9,431 bases of DNA from Pseudomonadota bacterium. Lineage in GTDB: Bacteria; Pseudomonadota; Alphaproteobacteria; Rhizobiales; Hyphomicrobiaceae. The DNA lies in NCBI GenBank assembly GCA_023428365.1, contig JAEYYQ010000195.1:1-9431 (forward strand), given 5' to 3'. Of the stretch, positions 1 through 6,154 are shown in pieces (the stretch's first letter is position 1; every line of letters starts with the position of its first letter). Made by a program: the position numbers and the translations under genes. Below the pieces are notes generated by a model. That model made no database searches. It was given only the letters and a program-made list of their open reading frames with translations, and was not told the DNA's origin.

Positions 1-93
1 CCTATGCATTGCGCCCGTTCACACTCTCGGCGAACAGTGCTCCTCAGGCGAGCGCCGCGCGATAACCAAACTTCCTGCGAGGATCCGTCGATC

Positions 94-639
94 ATGTCTG
101 ACACAACCAAAAACATCGGGATCGACCCGGGGCTGACGCCACGGCCGGTCGATCCCGGCACCCGTATCGGCCACGTTCATCTCAAGGTCGCCGATCTCGA
201 TCGCGCGCTGGCCTTCTACTGCGGTGTGCTGGGCTTTGAGCTGATGCAGCGTTATGGCACGCAGGCAGCGTTCGTGTCGGCTGGTGGCTATCATCACCAT
301 ATCGGCCTCAACACCTGGCAAAGCAAAGGTGGAAGCCCGCCGCCGCGAAACAGCACTGGGCTGTTCCATGTGGCGATCCTTTATCCGACACGCGCCGCAC
401 TCGCGGATGCGCTGCGACGGCTCATGGCCGCCGATATCAATCTGGAAGGTGCATCAGATCACGGCGTCAGCGAAGCGCTCTATCTCTCCGATCCCGACGG
501 GAATGGCATCGAACTCTACGTCGATCGACCGGAAAACGAGTGGCCGCGCACGTCTGAAGGCCACATCGCGATGGACACCCGGCCGCTCGATATTCATGCG
601 CTTTTGGCAGAGACGGACGCCAAACCAGCGTCGGCGTGA
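94..639 (+). CDS. VOC-family (glyoxalase / extradiol dioxygenase fold) metalloprotein, substrate unknown
   Basis: 181 residues, enough for two beta-alpha-beta-beta-beta modules, the usual size of a small VOC protein; true catechol 2,3-dioxygenases such as Bacillus CatE are longer. Module one begins at about residue 25 with GHVHLKVADLDRALAFY and contains a His triplet at 67-69 (YHHHIGLNTW). Module two begins at about residue 89 (GLFHVAILYP) and ends in DPDGNGIELYVDRP. Candidate metal ligands are His27 or His29, His92 and Glu140, the usual VOC positions. I chose the ATG at 94 because GAGG at 79-82 precedes it and the conserved fold begins shortly after. The frame is open back to an ATG at 4, but that extension is Arg/Ser-rich and unlike the family. 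The gene converges on the importer operon, so it is probably a separate transcript. By family it could be a ring-cleaving dioxygenase, a glyoxalase or an epimerase; the sequence does not decide. Confidence 0.85.
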   Translation: MSDTTKNIGIDPGLTPRPVDPGTRIGHVHLKVADLDRALAFYCGVLGFELMQRYGTQAAFVSAGGYHHHIGLNTWQSKGGSPPPRNSTGLFHVAILYPTRAALADALRRLMAADINLEGASDHGVSEALYLSDPDGNGIELYVDRPENEWPRTSEGHIAMDTRPLDIHALLAETDAKPASA

Positions 640-665
640 TTCAAATTTTCAGTCACACGACGCTG

Positions 666-686
666 CCGTCCAGCTCGGCTGAACGG
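666..686. terminator. weak hairpin in the convergent gap
   Basis: A 21-base inverted repeat (CCGTCCAGC, TCG loop, GCTGAACGG) gives nine stem positions with one C/A mismatch. It lies between the stops of two converging genes (639 and 723), where a bidirectional terminator would be expected. Neither side has a clear run of T, so an intrinsic terminator is not well supported. Confidence 0.25.
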
Positions 687-722
687 TGAGTTCTGGTCTT
701 GAGGGCTTCCACACGTCGGTTC

Positions 723-1916
723 TTAGGCGCGGTCGCCGACGCCGCCCGCGCCGTCCACGGCGATTGGCACGACGTACGATGGATCGATATGGACGAAGAT
801 CGTCTCTCCCTCCTTCAGTAAGTCACGAGGGAAAGACTGGACGCGCAAGACGCCTCCGGGCCAATCAATGATGTAGCTGACAATATCTCCGAGAAGAATT
901 CGCCGGCTCACGGTGGCTTGCCACTGGTTTTTGGCCCCTGGCACTGCCGACCGCCGCAACTCTGGATAGACCGTCCGCACAGCGACCAAGTGTTGGCCGC
1001 TTTCGTCGGGCTCTTGCAGGTCCACGTCGGCCGTATACTCGATGAGCGCATCGCCGATTTTCAGCATCGATGCCCCCGATGGACCGGCCTGCGCTGGCGT
1101 TCCTGACAGTATGTTCGCTGCGCCGATGAAATCGGCCACGAACCGCGTACGCGGCCTGTCATAGATATCGAACGGCCGACCATCCTGTTCGATATTGCCT
1201 TCCCGCATGACGATGATGCGATCAGAAATCGCCATCGCTTCTTCCTGGTCATGCGTAACGTAAATCGTGCTCAGGTCGAAACGGTTCTGCAGCTCCTTGA
1301 TCTCCTCGCGCATGCGAACGCGCAGCCGTGCATCGAGATTGGAGAGCGGCTCGTCGAGCAGCATGGCCTTGGGGCGAGCAGCATAGCTACGCGCCAACGC
1401 CACGCGCTGCTGCTGACCGCCACTGAGATTGGTGGCCGGTCGCATCATGAAATCTTCCATGCCAACCATGCGCAAAACTTCTTTCACGCGCTCCTGGATT
1501 TCGGAAGCCGACATGCGCTGCACACGCAGGGCGTACGCGACGTTCTCGAATACCGTCATATGCGGCCAGATCGCGTAGCTTTGAAACACCATCGACAGCT
1601 TGCGCTTTTCCGTCGGAACATTGATGCGCTTGGACGATGAGAAAACCGGCACGCCATCGATGATGATCTCGCCGGATACAGGCGTTTCGAGGCCAGCAAT
1701 GCAGCGCAGCGTGGTGGATTTTCCGCAACCGGACGGTCCCAGCAGCGAAAGATGTTCCCCCTGCCGAACCTGGAAGGAGATCTCCTTGACCACGACCTTG
1801 CCGTCATAGGCGGCCGTCAGCCCCCGCACATCGATGTATTTGGCAGATGCCGTATCGGACACGGAGCCCTCTTTCGTTTTTGAAGAAGCGACTGGTGCTT
1901 CCATCAAACCGACCAT
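723..1916 (-). CDS. ABC importer ATP-binding protein (Fe3+/polyamine/thiamine class)
   Basis: 397 residues; the cytoplasmic ATPase that powers the permease encoded just upstream. All nucleotide-binding motifs are intact: Walker A GPSGCGKST at 60-68, Q-loop Gln112, signature LSGGQ at 164-168, Walker B MLLDEP at 185-190 with catalytic Glu189, and the switch His222 in THDQEEA. After the ATPase domain (to about 260) a C-terminal extension of some 130 residues resembles the TOBE/OB domain of PotA, FbpC and MalK-like subunits, which in relatives contacts regulators or senses ligand. The ATG at 1916 follows GGGAGGAG (about 1924-1931) at good spacing; Met5 is a possible alternative. The first 25 residues or so are polar and precede the usual start of the fold. 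Last gene of the minus-strand operon, 31 bases after the permease stop. The family is certain; the substrate is not. Confidence 0.95.
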   Translation of the reverse strand: MVGLMEAPVASSKTKEGSVSDTASAKYIDVRGLTAAYDGKVVVKEISFQVRQGEHLSLLGPSGCGKSTTLRCIAGLETPVSGEIIIDGVPVFSSSKRINVPTEKRKLSMVFQSYAIWPHMTVFENVAYALRVQRMSASEIQERVKEVLRMVGMEDFMMRPATNLSGGQQQRVALARSYAARPKAMLLDEPLSNLDARLRVRMREEIKELQNRFDLSTIYVTHDQEEAMAISDRIIVMREGNIEQDGRPFDIYDRPRTRFVADFIGAANILSGTPAQAGPSGASMLKIGDALIEYTADVDLQEPDESGQHLVAVRTVYPELRRSAVPGAKNQWQATVSRRILLGDIVSYIIDWPGGVLRVQSFPRDLLKEGETIFVHIDPSYVVPIAVDGAGGVGDRA

Positions 1917-1947
1917 CGTCGGTCTCCTCCCTGGAACAATGCTATCG

Positions 1948-3666
1948 TTACATTTTCATTTCGCGGCCGGTCCATCGCCGGACGGCGTAGAGCGCGATCA
2001 GAATGATGATCGCCTGAACGATCGCCAGAGCACTGACGCGCGGCAATCCTCCCGAATCCCAGAAGCTGAAGATGGCCGGCCCCAGGACGGGATTATGCGC
2101 ATCCGACAGGAAGAGCGACGCACTGATTTCGCGCACCGACACCATGAACAGCAATGCCCATGTTGCCAGAAGACCCGATCGAAGCAGCGGCACAGTCACC
2201 GTCCTCAGCACACGCCACCAGTCGGCGCCACTGACGCGAGCTGCTTCCTCCAAGGCGCCGTCGATCTGGACCACGACGCCGCTCATCCCGCGATAAGCCA
2301 ACGGAAGAAACACGACGATATAAGCGAACAGAACCGCGAACAGTGTGCCGTAAAGAGGAATTGGCAGCGTCAGGACCATCCACAGGAAGCCGAACGCGAA
2401 GATCAGTCGCGGAAACGCCTGCGGAAGCATCGTCACCTGCTCCAGCAACTTCCGCCCGCCGCTCTTGGAGCGATAGACAGCGATTGCAATGAGAGTGGCG
2501 CAAGCTGCCCCGATGGTACCAGTTGCCACGCCGAGTATCAGGCTATTGATAATGGCTTGGCGCGTGGTCGGGAAATCGATGACCACGTACTGGTAGTTGG
2601 CCAGCGTCCAGTTTGCCGGATTGAAGCTCAATTCACTGCTGGTCTGCAAAGACGCCAGAAGCAAAGCGCCAAGCGGCAGGACAAGCGCAATGGCAATGTA
2701 GAAGCAGGCAAATCCGAACATCGGCCACTTCCATTTGCCCATGTCCATTTGGCGCGGACGATAGTTGCGCCCTGACACGACAACAAACGAGCGACCGCGC
2801 AAGACGCGCTGCACCAGCCAAACCGCGACCGCAGTGATAACGATCAGCACGAGGCCGAGTGCTGCAGCGAGCGGATAGTTCGGCGGATAGCCCTGCAGCA
2901 GCACATAGATGGCGTTCGTCGCGACGTAGAAGCGCGCGCTCGTGCCCAAAATCGCTGGAATCGCGAATGATCCGAGGATCGAAGCGAACATGAAGAGCGC
3001 AGCGCTCAAAATAGCCGGCAGCATCAGCGGTAGAGTAATCTTGAATGCGGTGCGCCATTTGCCACCGCCGAAGATCGACGAGCTTTCCTCAAGCGCCGGA
3101 TCCATCCGCTGCATCGCAGCGCCGATGATCAGGATCGCGACTGGAGCTTCAAAAATCGCTTCGACGAAAATGATCCCCAGCGGCGTATAGATGTCAATCA
3201 ACGGCGACGTGGCGCCTGTCATCCACATGTAAGCGCGATTGATGAGACCGTCGCGCGGCGCGCCGAGTTGACTCCACGCCAGCGCGCCGACAAGCGGCCC
3301 CAGCGGATAGGGAATGGCGACCAGCAGCTCGAACCATTTCCGTCCCGCAATATTTGTGCGGTGGATCAACCAGGCGAGGCCAATGCCAATCGTAATGCCG
3401 AGCAGGGTTCCGCCGGTGGCAATCAGCAATGTGTTGCCGATCCAATCGAGATGATTGGTCAGCTCAATAAAATTAGCGAAGCCATATTCAACAGCCGGCA
3501 GTGCCTGGGGATCGCCGACGTTGAATGCGCTCGTTATCAATAGAAAGATTGGATACCCCAGCACCCCGATGATGAGGACGAGGGGTATCCATACTTCTGG
3601 CCCGATGCGCGTCCACGAACTGACGCGCTCAGAGATCGCCGGCACGGCGACCGTACGACTTGTCAT
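1948..3666 (-). CDS. fused double-domain ABC importer permease (FbpB/ThiP-like)
   Basis: 572 residues with two binding-protein-dependent permease domains in one chain, so a single polypeptide can supply both halves of the channel. About twelve hydrophobic segments are visible, six per half (first half about 25-287, second about 317-562), joined by a basic linker near 288-315. Each half has the cytoplasmic loop that docks on the ATPase: ALEEAARVSGADWW at 471-484 is a classic EAA loop, while the first copy reads ALEESSSIFGGGKW at 191-204 and lacks the EAA triplet. FbpB, ThiP and relatives of the iron/thiamine/phosphonate importer class share this fused architecture. The start ATG at 3666 overlaps the binding-protein stop (ATGA, 4 bases), indicating translational coupling. 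Ends in TAA at 1948-1950. Substrate not determinable from the permease alone. Confidence 0.93.
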   Translation of the reverse strand: MTSRTVAVPAISERVSSWTRIGPEVWIPLVLIIGVLGYPIFLLITSAFNVGDPQALPAVEYGFANFIELTNHLDWIGNTLLIATGGTLLGITIGIGLAWLIHRTNIAGRKWFELLVAIPYPLGPLVGALAWSQLGAPRDGLINRAYMWMTGATSPLIDIYTPLGIIFVEAIFEAPVAILIIGAAMQRMDPALEESSSIFGGGKWRTAFKITLPLMLPAILSAALFMFASILGSFAIPAILGTSARFYVATNAIYVLLQGYPPNYPLAAALGLVLIVITAVAVWLVQRVLRGRSFVVVSGRNYRPRQMDMGKWKWPMFGFACFYIAIALVLPLGALLLASLQTSSELSFNPANWTLANYQYVVIDFPTTRQAIINSLILGVATGTIGAACATLIAIAVYRSKSGGRKLLEQVTMLPQAFPRLIFAFGFLWMVLTLPIPLYGTLFAVLFAYIVVFLPLAYRGMSGVVVQIDGALEEAARVSGADWWRVLRTVTVPLLRSGLLATWALLFMVSVREISASLFLSDAHNPVLGPAIFSFWDSGGLPRVSALAIVQAIIILIALYAVRRWTGREMKM

Positions 3667-4745
3667 AGGCCGGTCATCTTATTCCAAATGCCAACGAACT
3701 TCTTGCGCGATGCCGGGTCCTGATATTCGGCAAACTTGACTGGCAGCAGAAGCTTCGTCGTTGCGATGTTCGGGACGTGCTCGACGGTGACATCCTTGCG
3801 TGCGGACGGCGAGCCTTGAATATCGTTCCAGGTCTGCTGACCTTCGCGCGATGTCAGATAATCGATAAAGATTTTCGACGCGTTGGGCCGCTTCGTACCG
3901 ATGATGCCGACAACCTGGTTGACCGACGGCGTGCCGATCTCGGGGAACACGGCTTTGACCGGATTGTTCGCACGCATCGCCTTCACGTACTGGAAGATGC
4001 TCACGCGGCCACCGATTTTAAGATTTCCACGTTCGATGTCCTGCTGGATCTGGGTCGAAGAGGAATACGCACGCGGCTTCAGCTCCGCCAGCTTGTCGAA
4101 AAAGTCGGCCGGCAGCACATCCTTCATGACAAACCAGAACGCGTAAGACGTTCCCGCAGAAGCGTTCTGGAAGCCGATCTGCCCGGACCAACGCGGATCG
4201 AGAAGATCAGTCCACGTTTTGGGCGCCTCCTCGTCCTTTACGAAGCGCGGATCGTACATCATCGGCCCGGCGTTGATGTAATAGGACGTATACCAGCCCG
4301 GTTCGTCGCTGCGATATTCCGCGTCGAACGCGTCAATCTCCTTCGGAACGTAGCGCATCAGCCGGTTCTGCTGACGCAGGTTCTCCATGATGCCGGCATC
4401 CGACGTCAGATAAACGTCACCGCTTACGCTCCCCGTCCGATGCTCAGCTTCCAGCTTCGGCACCGCGGCACCTGGCAGAAGGCGCTGCTGAACAGTCTTA
4501 ATCCCTGTCTTCTCAGTGAAAATCTGCAGAAACTTTACAACGTCCGCTTCCTGATCGCCGTGCCAGACGACGAGCGCGCCCTCACCTGCCGCCGCTTTCG
4601 CGTCAGGCGCTGCAGTTGCTTGCGCCAACGCACGACTCCGCGGGAGGCTTGCTGCAGCGAGACCTAGCCCCGCGGATACGAGCAGCTTGCGACGCGAGGT
4701 GTTGAAACCAAGAAGCTTTGTCGTGGGGGTCTTAGGCTCTGTCAT
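3663..4745 (-). CDS. periplasmic substrate-binding protein of an ABC importer, Tat-type signal
   Basis: 360 residues; the periplasmic receptor that delivers ligand to the fused permease. The N-terminus carries a twin-arginine-like signal: SRRKLL at 17-22, a hydrophobic stretch at about 21-34, and a likely cleavage around ALAQA (41-43). The mature part begins with ALVVWHGDQEADVVKFL and follows the two-lobed pattern of the FbpA/AfuA/ThiB/PhnS-like group of type II binding proteins. In iron-binding FbpA two adjacent Tyr near the start of the second half of lobe two hold Fe3+; here the comparable stretch reads SIFQYVKAM (249-257), with no Tyr pair. An organic acid or other anion is therefore more likely than iron (inference). 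GGGAGGA at 4752-4758 sits at ideal spacing from ATG 4745. First gene of the importer operon, overlapping the permease start. Confidence 0.92.
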   Translation of the reverse strand: MTEPKTPTTKLLGFNTSRRKLLVSAGLGLAAASLPRSRALAQATAAPDAKAAAGEGALVVWHGDQEADVVKFLQIFTEKTGIKTVQQRLLPGAAVPKLEAEHRTGSVSGDVYLTSDAGIMENLRQQNRLMRYVPKEIDAFDAEYRSDEPGWYTSYYINAGPMMYDPRFVKDEEAPKTWTDLLDPRWSGQIGFQNASAGTSYAFWFVMKDVLPADFFDKLAELKPRAYSSSTQIQQDIERGNLKIGGRVSIFQYVKAMRANNPVKAVFPEIGTPSVNQVVGIIGTKRPNASKIFIDYLTSREGQQTWNDIQGSPSARKDVTVEHVPNIATTKLLLPVKFAEYQDPASRKKFVGIWNKMTGL

Positions 4746-4764
4746 GTTCAGTCCTCCCAGACTG

Positions 4765-4784
4765 CAATGCGCGCATTGTGCGCG
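4765..4784. promoter_or_regulatory. two overlapping inverted repeats in the leader of the importer operon
   Basis: CAATGCGCGCATTG (4765-4778) is a perfect 14-bp palindrome. Overlapping it, CGCGCA-TTG-TGCGCG (4770-4784) is a second perfect inverted repeat with a 3-base spacer. They lie between the predicted promoter (4813-4840) and the binding-protein ribosome site (4752-4758). They could be a repressor operator or a leader hairpin able to mask translation. Either role is inferred from symmetry and position. Confidence 0.45.
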
Positions 4785-4812
4785 TCTATTCAGGATATAA
4801 AATTCAGCGGCG

Positions 4813-4840
4813 ATTATTGCGCATCATACGAACCCGTCAA
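4813..4840 (-). promoter_or_regulatory. predicted sigma70-like promoter of the importer operon
   Basis: Read on the minus strand: TTGACG (4840-4835), 16 bases, AATAAT (4818-4813). Both boxes match the consensus at five of six positions. Transcription would start near 4806, giving a leader of about 60 bases before ATG 4745. A TGCGCA palindrome (4818-4823) abuts the -10 box and shares the core of the leader repeats. Confidence 0.5.
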
Positions 4841-4842
4841 GC

Positions 4843-4852
4843 CCAAGCTTGG
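4843..4852. promoter_or_regulatory. 10-bp palindrome just upstream of the importer promoter
   Basis: CCAAGCTTGG is a perfect palindrome ending three bases from the predicted -35. Its centre would be about 41 bases upstream of the predicted start site, a position typical of activator sites. It is short enough to occur by chance. Confidence 0.2.
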
Positions 4853-4894
4853 CCCTCGCGACAAATTCGGCACAAAAAACTTCCAGCTACGATC

Positions 4895-4910
4895 TATGAT
4901 CTGTGATCAT
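4895..4910 (+). promoter_or_regulatory. candidate operator overlapping a possible -10 of the catabolic operon
   Basis: ATGATC-TGT-GATCAT (4896-4910) is a perfect inverted repeat with 6-base arms. It overlaps TATGAT (4895-4900), a possible -10 box for the plus-strand operon; no convincing -35 lies 16-18 bases upstream. Short symmetric sites of this size are typical of GntR/FadR- or MarR-type regulators of CoA-linked catabolism. No regulator gene is in the window, so the assignment is inferred from position. Confidence 0.4.
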
Positions 4911-4991
4911 TGATTGTTGCCGAGAGCTGTGACAACAATGGATGGGACGCCCGCCACAATGAACGGCAGAGACGCCCTTGCGAGCTACCTC

Positions 4992-6137
4992 ATGAACTTT
5001 ACACCGACTGACGAACAGAGCATGGCCGTCGAGGCGTGGCGGCGCGTCCTGGAACGCGACGTGCGCCCGATCACGGAACGCCATCATGATGCGCCGTTTC
5101 CCAAAGAGATTCTCAAGGGACTTCTAAGCCTAGCAAGTCAGTACGGCGTCGGTAGCGGCTGGGTGCCGGAAGACGGTGGCGGAATGGGCCTGGATTTCGT
5201 CAGCAGCGGGCTGATGTATCAGGAACTGGCACGGGTCTCAGCGGATCTTGCAGGCGCGGCCTTCGTCAACGAGGGCGCCGCGCTCAAGGTATTCAACGCC
5301 GGCTCGCCGCAGCTCAAGGAGCGTTATCTCAAGGATACGATTGCGGGCAAGCTGATTGGCTGCTCGGCGATCAGCGAGCCGAATGTCGGTTCGCACGTCA
5401 GAGGTATGCAGACGCGCGCCGTCCGCGACGGCGATAGCTATCGTATCACGGGCGAGAAGCTCTGGATTTCCAACAGCGCCGTTGCCGACTATGTGGTTCT
5501 GGTTGCGGCAACCGGAGATCAGGAATTCACGATGTTCCTGGTTGATCGCAAAGAGCATGGTTTCCGGACCGTTGAAGTGGAGAAACTCGGCCTCAACGGG
5601 TGGTCGCTTGGACAGATCATTCTCGAGGACGTCGTCGTTCCCGCGACCAACATCATGGGCAAGCTTGGTGGTGGACTACGCGAAACCATGAAGGGGTTCG
5701 AGCGCTCGCGCTGTTTTATCTCACTTGTTGCTCTGGGACTTGGTCAAGCGAGCCTCGAAGCATCGATCTCATATGCCAAGGAACGCGTACAGTTCGGCAA
5801 GCCGATCGGCGCGCATCAACTCGTTCAGCAGCTCATCGCAGAAATGGCCACGGAACTGGATGCTTCACGTCTGATGGTGTTCCGCGCCTTGTCGCTGCTT
5901 GATCAAAACATTGGATCGAACATCGAAGCGGCGATGGCCAAGGTTTTCACGACCGAAGCGGTCCAGCGGATCACGTCAAAGGCGATCCAGGTGCATGGGG
6001 CCTTTGGAATCAGCAAGGAGTTTCCGGTCGAACGGTATTTTCGTTCAGCGCGCCTGCTGACAATTCCCGATGGCACGACGCAGATCAACAACCTCGTCAT
6101 CGGGCGCAATCTTCTCGGCCTGGACGCCTTCGCATAA
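4992..6137 (+). CDS. acyl-CoA dehydrogenase family flavoprotein with Asp at the usual catalytic Glu site
   Basis: 381 residues from ATG 4992, the normal length, starting MNFTPTDEQ as the family does. The frame is open further upstream, with a TTG at 4914 and ATGs at 4938 and 4959; none has a strong ribosome site, so the start is uncertain. Family marks: CSAISEPNVGSH at 124-135, GEKLWISN at 154-161, YAKERVQFGKPI at 261-272, QVHGAFGI at 333-340 and a C-terminal FAD/CoA segment ending TIPDGTTQINNL. The enzyme should use FAD to form a 2,3-double bond in an acyl-CoA and pass electrons to ETF. The residue matching the catalytic Glu of medium-chain dehydrogenase (EGT motif) is Asp360, and the alternative site used by isovaleryl-CoA dehydrogenase is Ser239. 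His135 replaces the common Asp of GSD. First gene of the catabolic operon; substrate unknown. Confidence 0.9.
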   Translation: MNFTPTDEQSMAVEAWRRVLERDVRPITERHHDAPFPKEILKGLLSLASQYGVGSGWVPEDGGGMGLDFVSSGLMYQELARVSADLAGAAFVNEGAALKVFNAGSPQLKERYLKDTIAGKLIGCSAISEPNVGSHVRGMQTRAVRDGDSYRITGEKLWISNSAVADYVVLVAATGDQEFTMFLVDRKEHGFRTVEVEKLGLNGWSLGQIILEDVVVPATNIMGKLGGGLRETMKGFERSRCFISLVALGLGQASLEASISYAKERVQFGKPIGAHQLVQQLIAEMATELDASRLMVFRALSLLDQNIGSNIEAAMAKVFTTEAVQRITSKAIQVHGAFGISKEFPVERYFRSARLLTIPDGTTQINNLVIGRNLLGLDAFA

Positions 6138-6154
6138 AGAGCCCGACGTTGCCC

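Noticed and set aside
4..93. N-terminal extension of the VOC protein from ATG 4
   Set aside because: The residues are basic and unlike the family, and ATG 94 has a GAGG site and a normal family length.
1..93. Promoter for the VOC gene
   Set aside because: GATAAC at 61-66 and TTCACA at 18-23 are too far apart to pair; no convincing boxes are seen in the short upstream stretch.
1834..2775. 313-codon plus-strand frame opposite the ATPase start and the permease
   Set aside because: It runs across two confident minus-strand genes and their gap. The product is low-complexity Gln/Arg/His/Asp-rich with no motif.
3777..4667. 296-codon plus-strand frame opposite the binding protein
   Set aside because: Antisense shadow of a well-supported gene; Arg-rich, with no recognisable domain.
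723..4745. Naming the importer fbpABC (ferric iron)
   Set aside because: Class resemblance only; the binding protein lacks the Tyr pair and no Fur-like site was recognised nearby.
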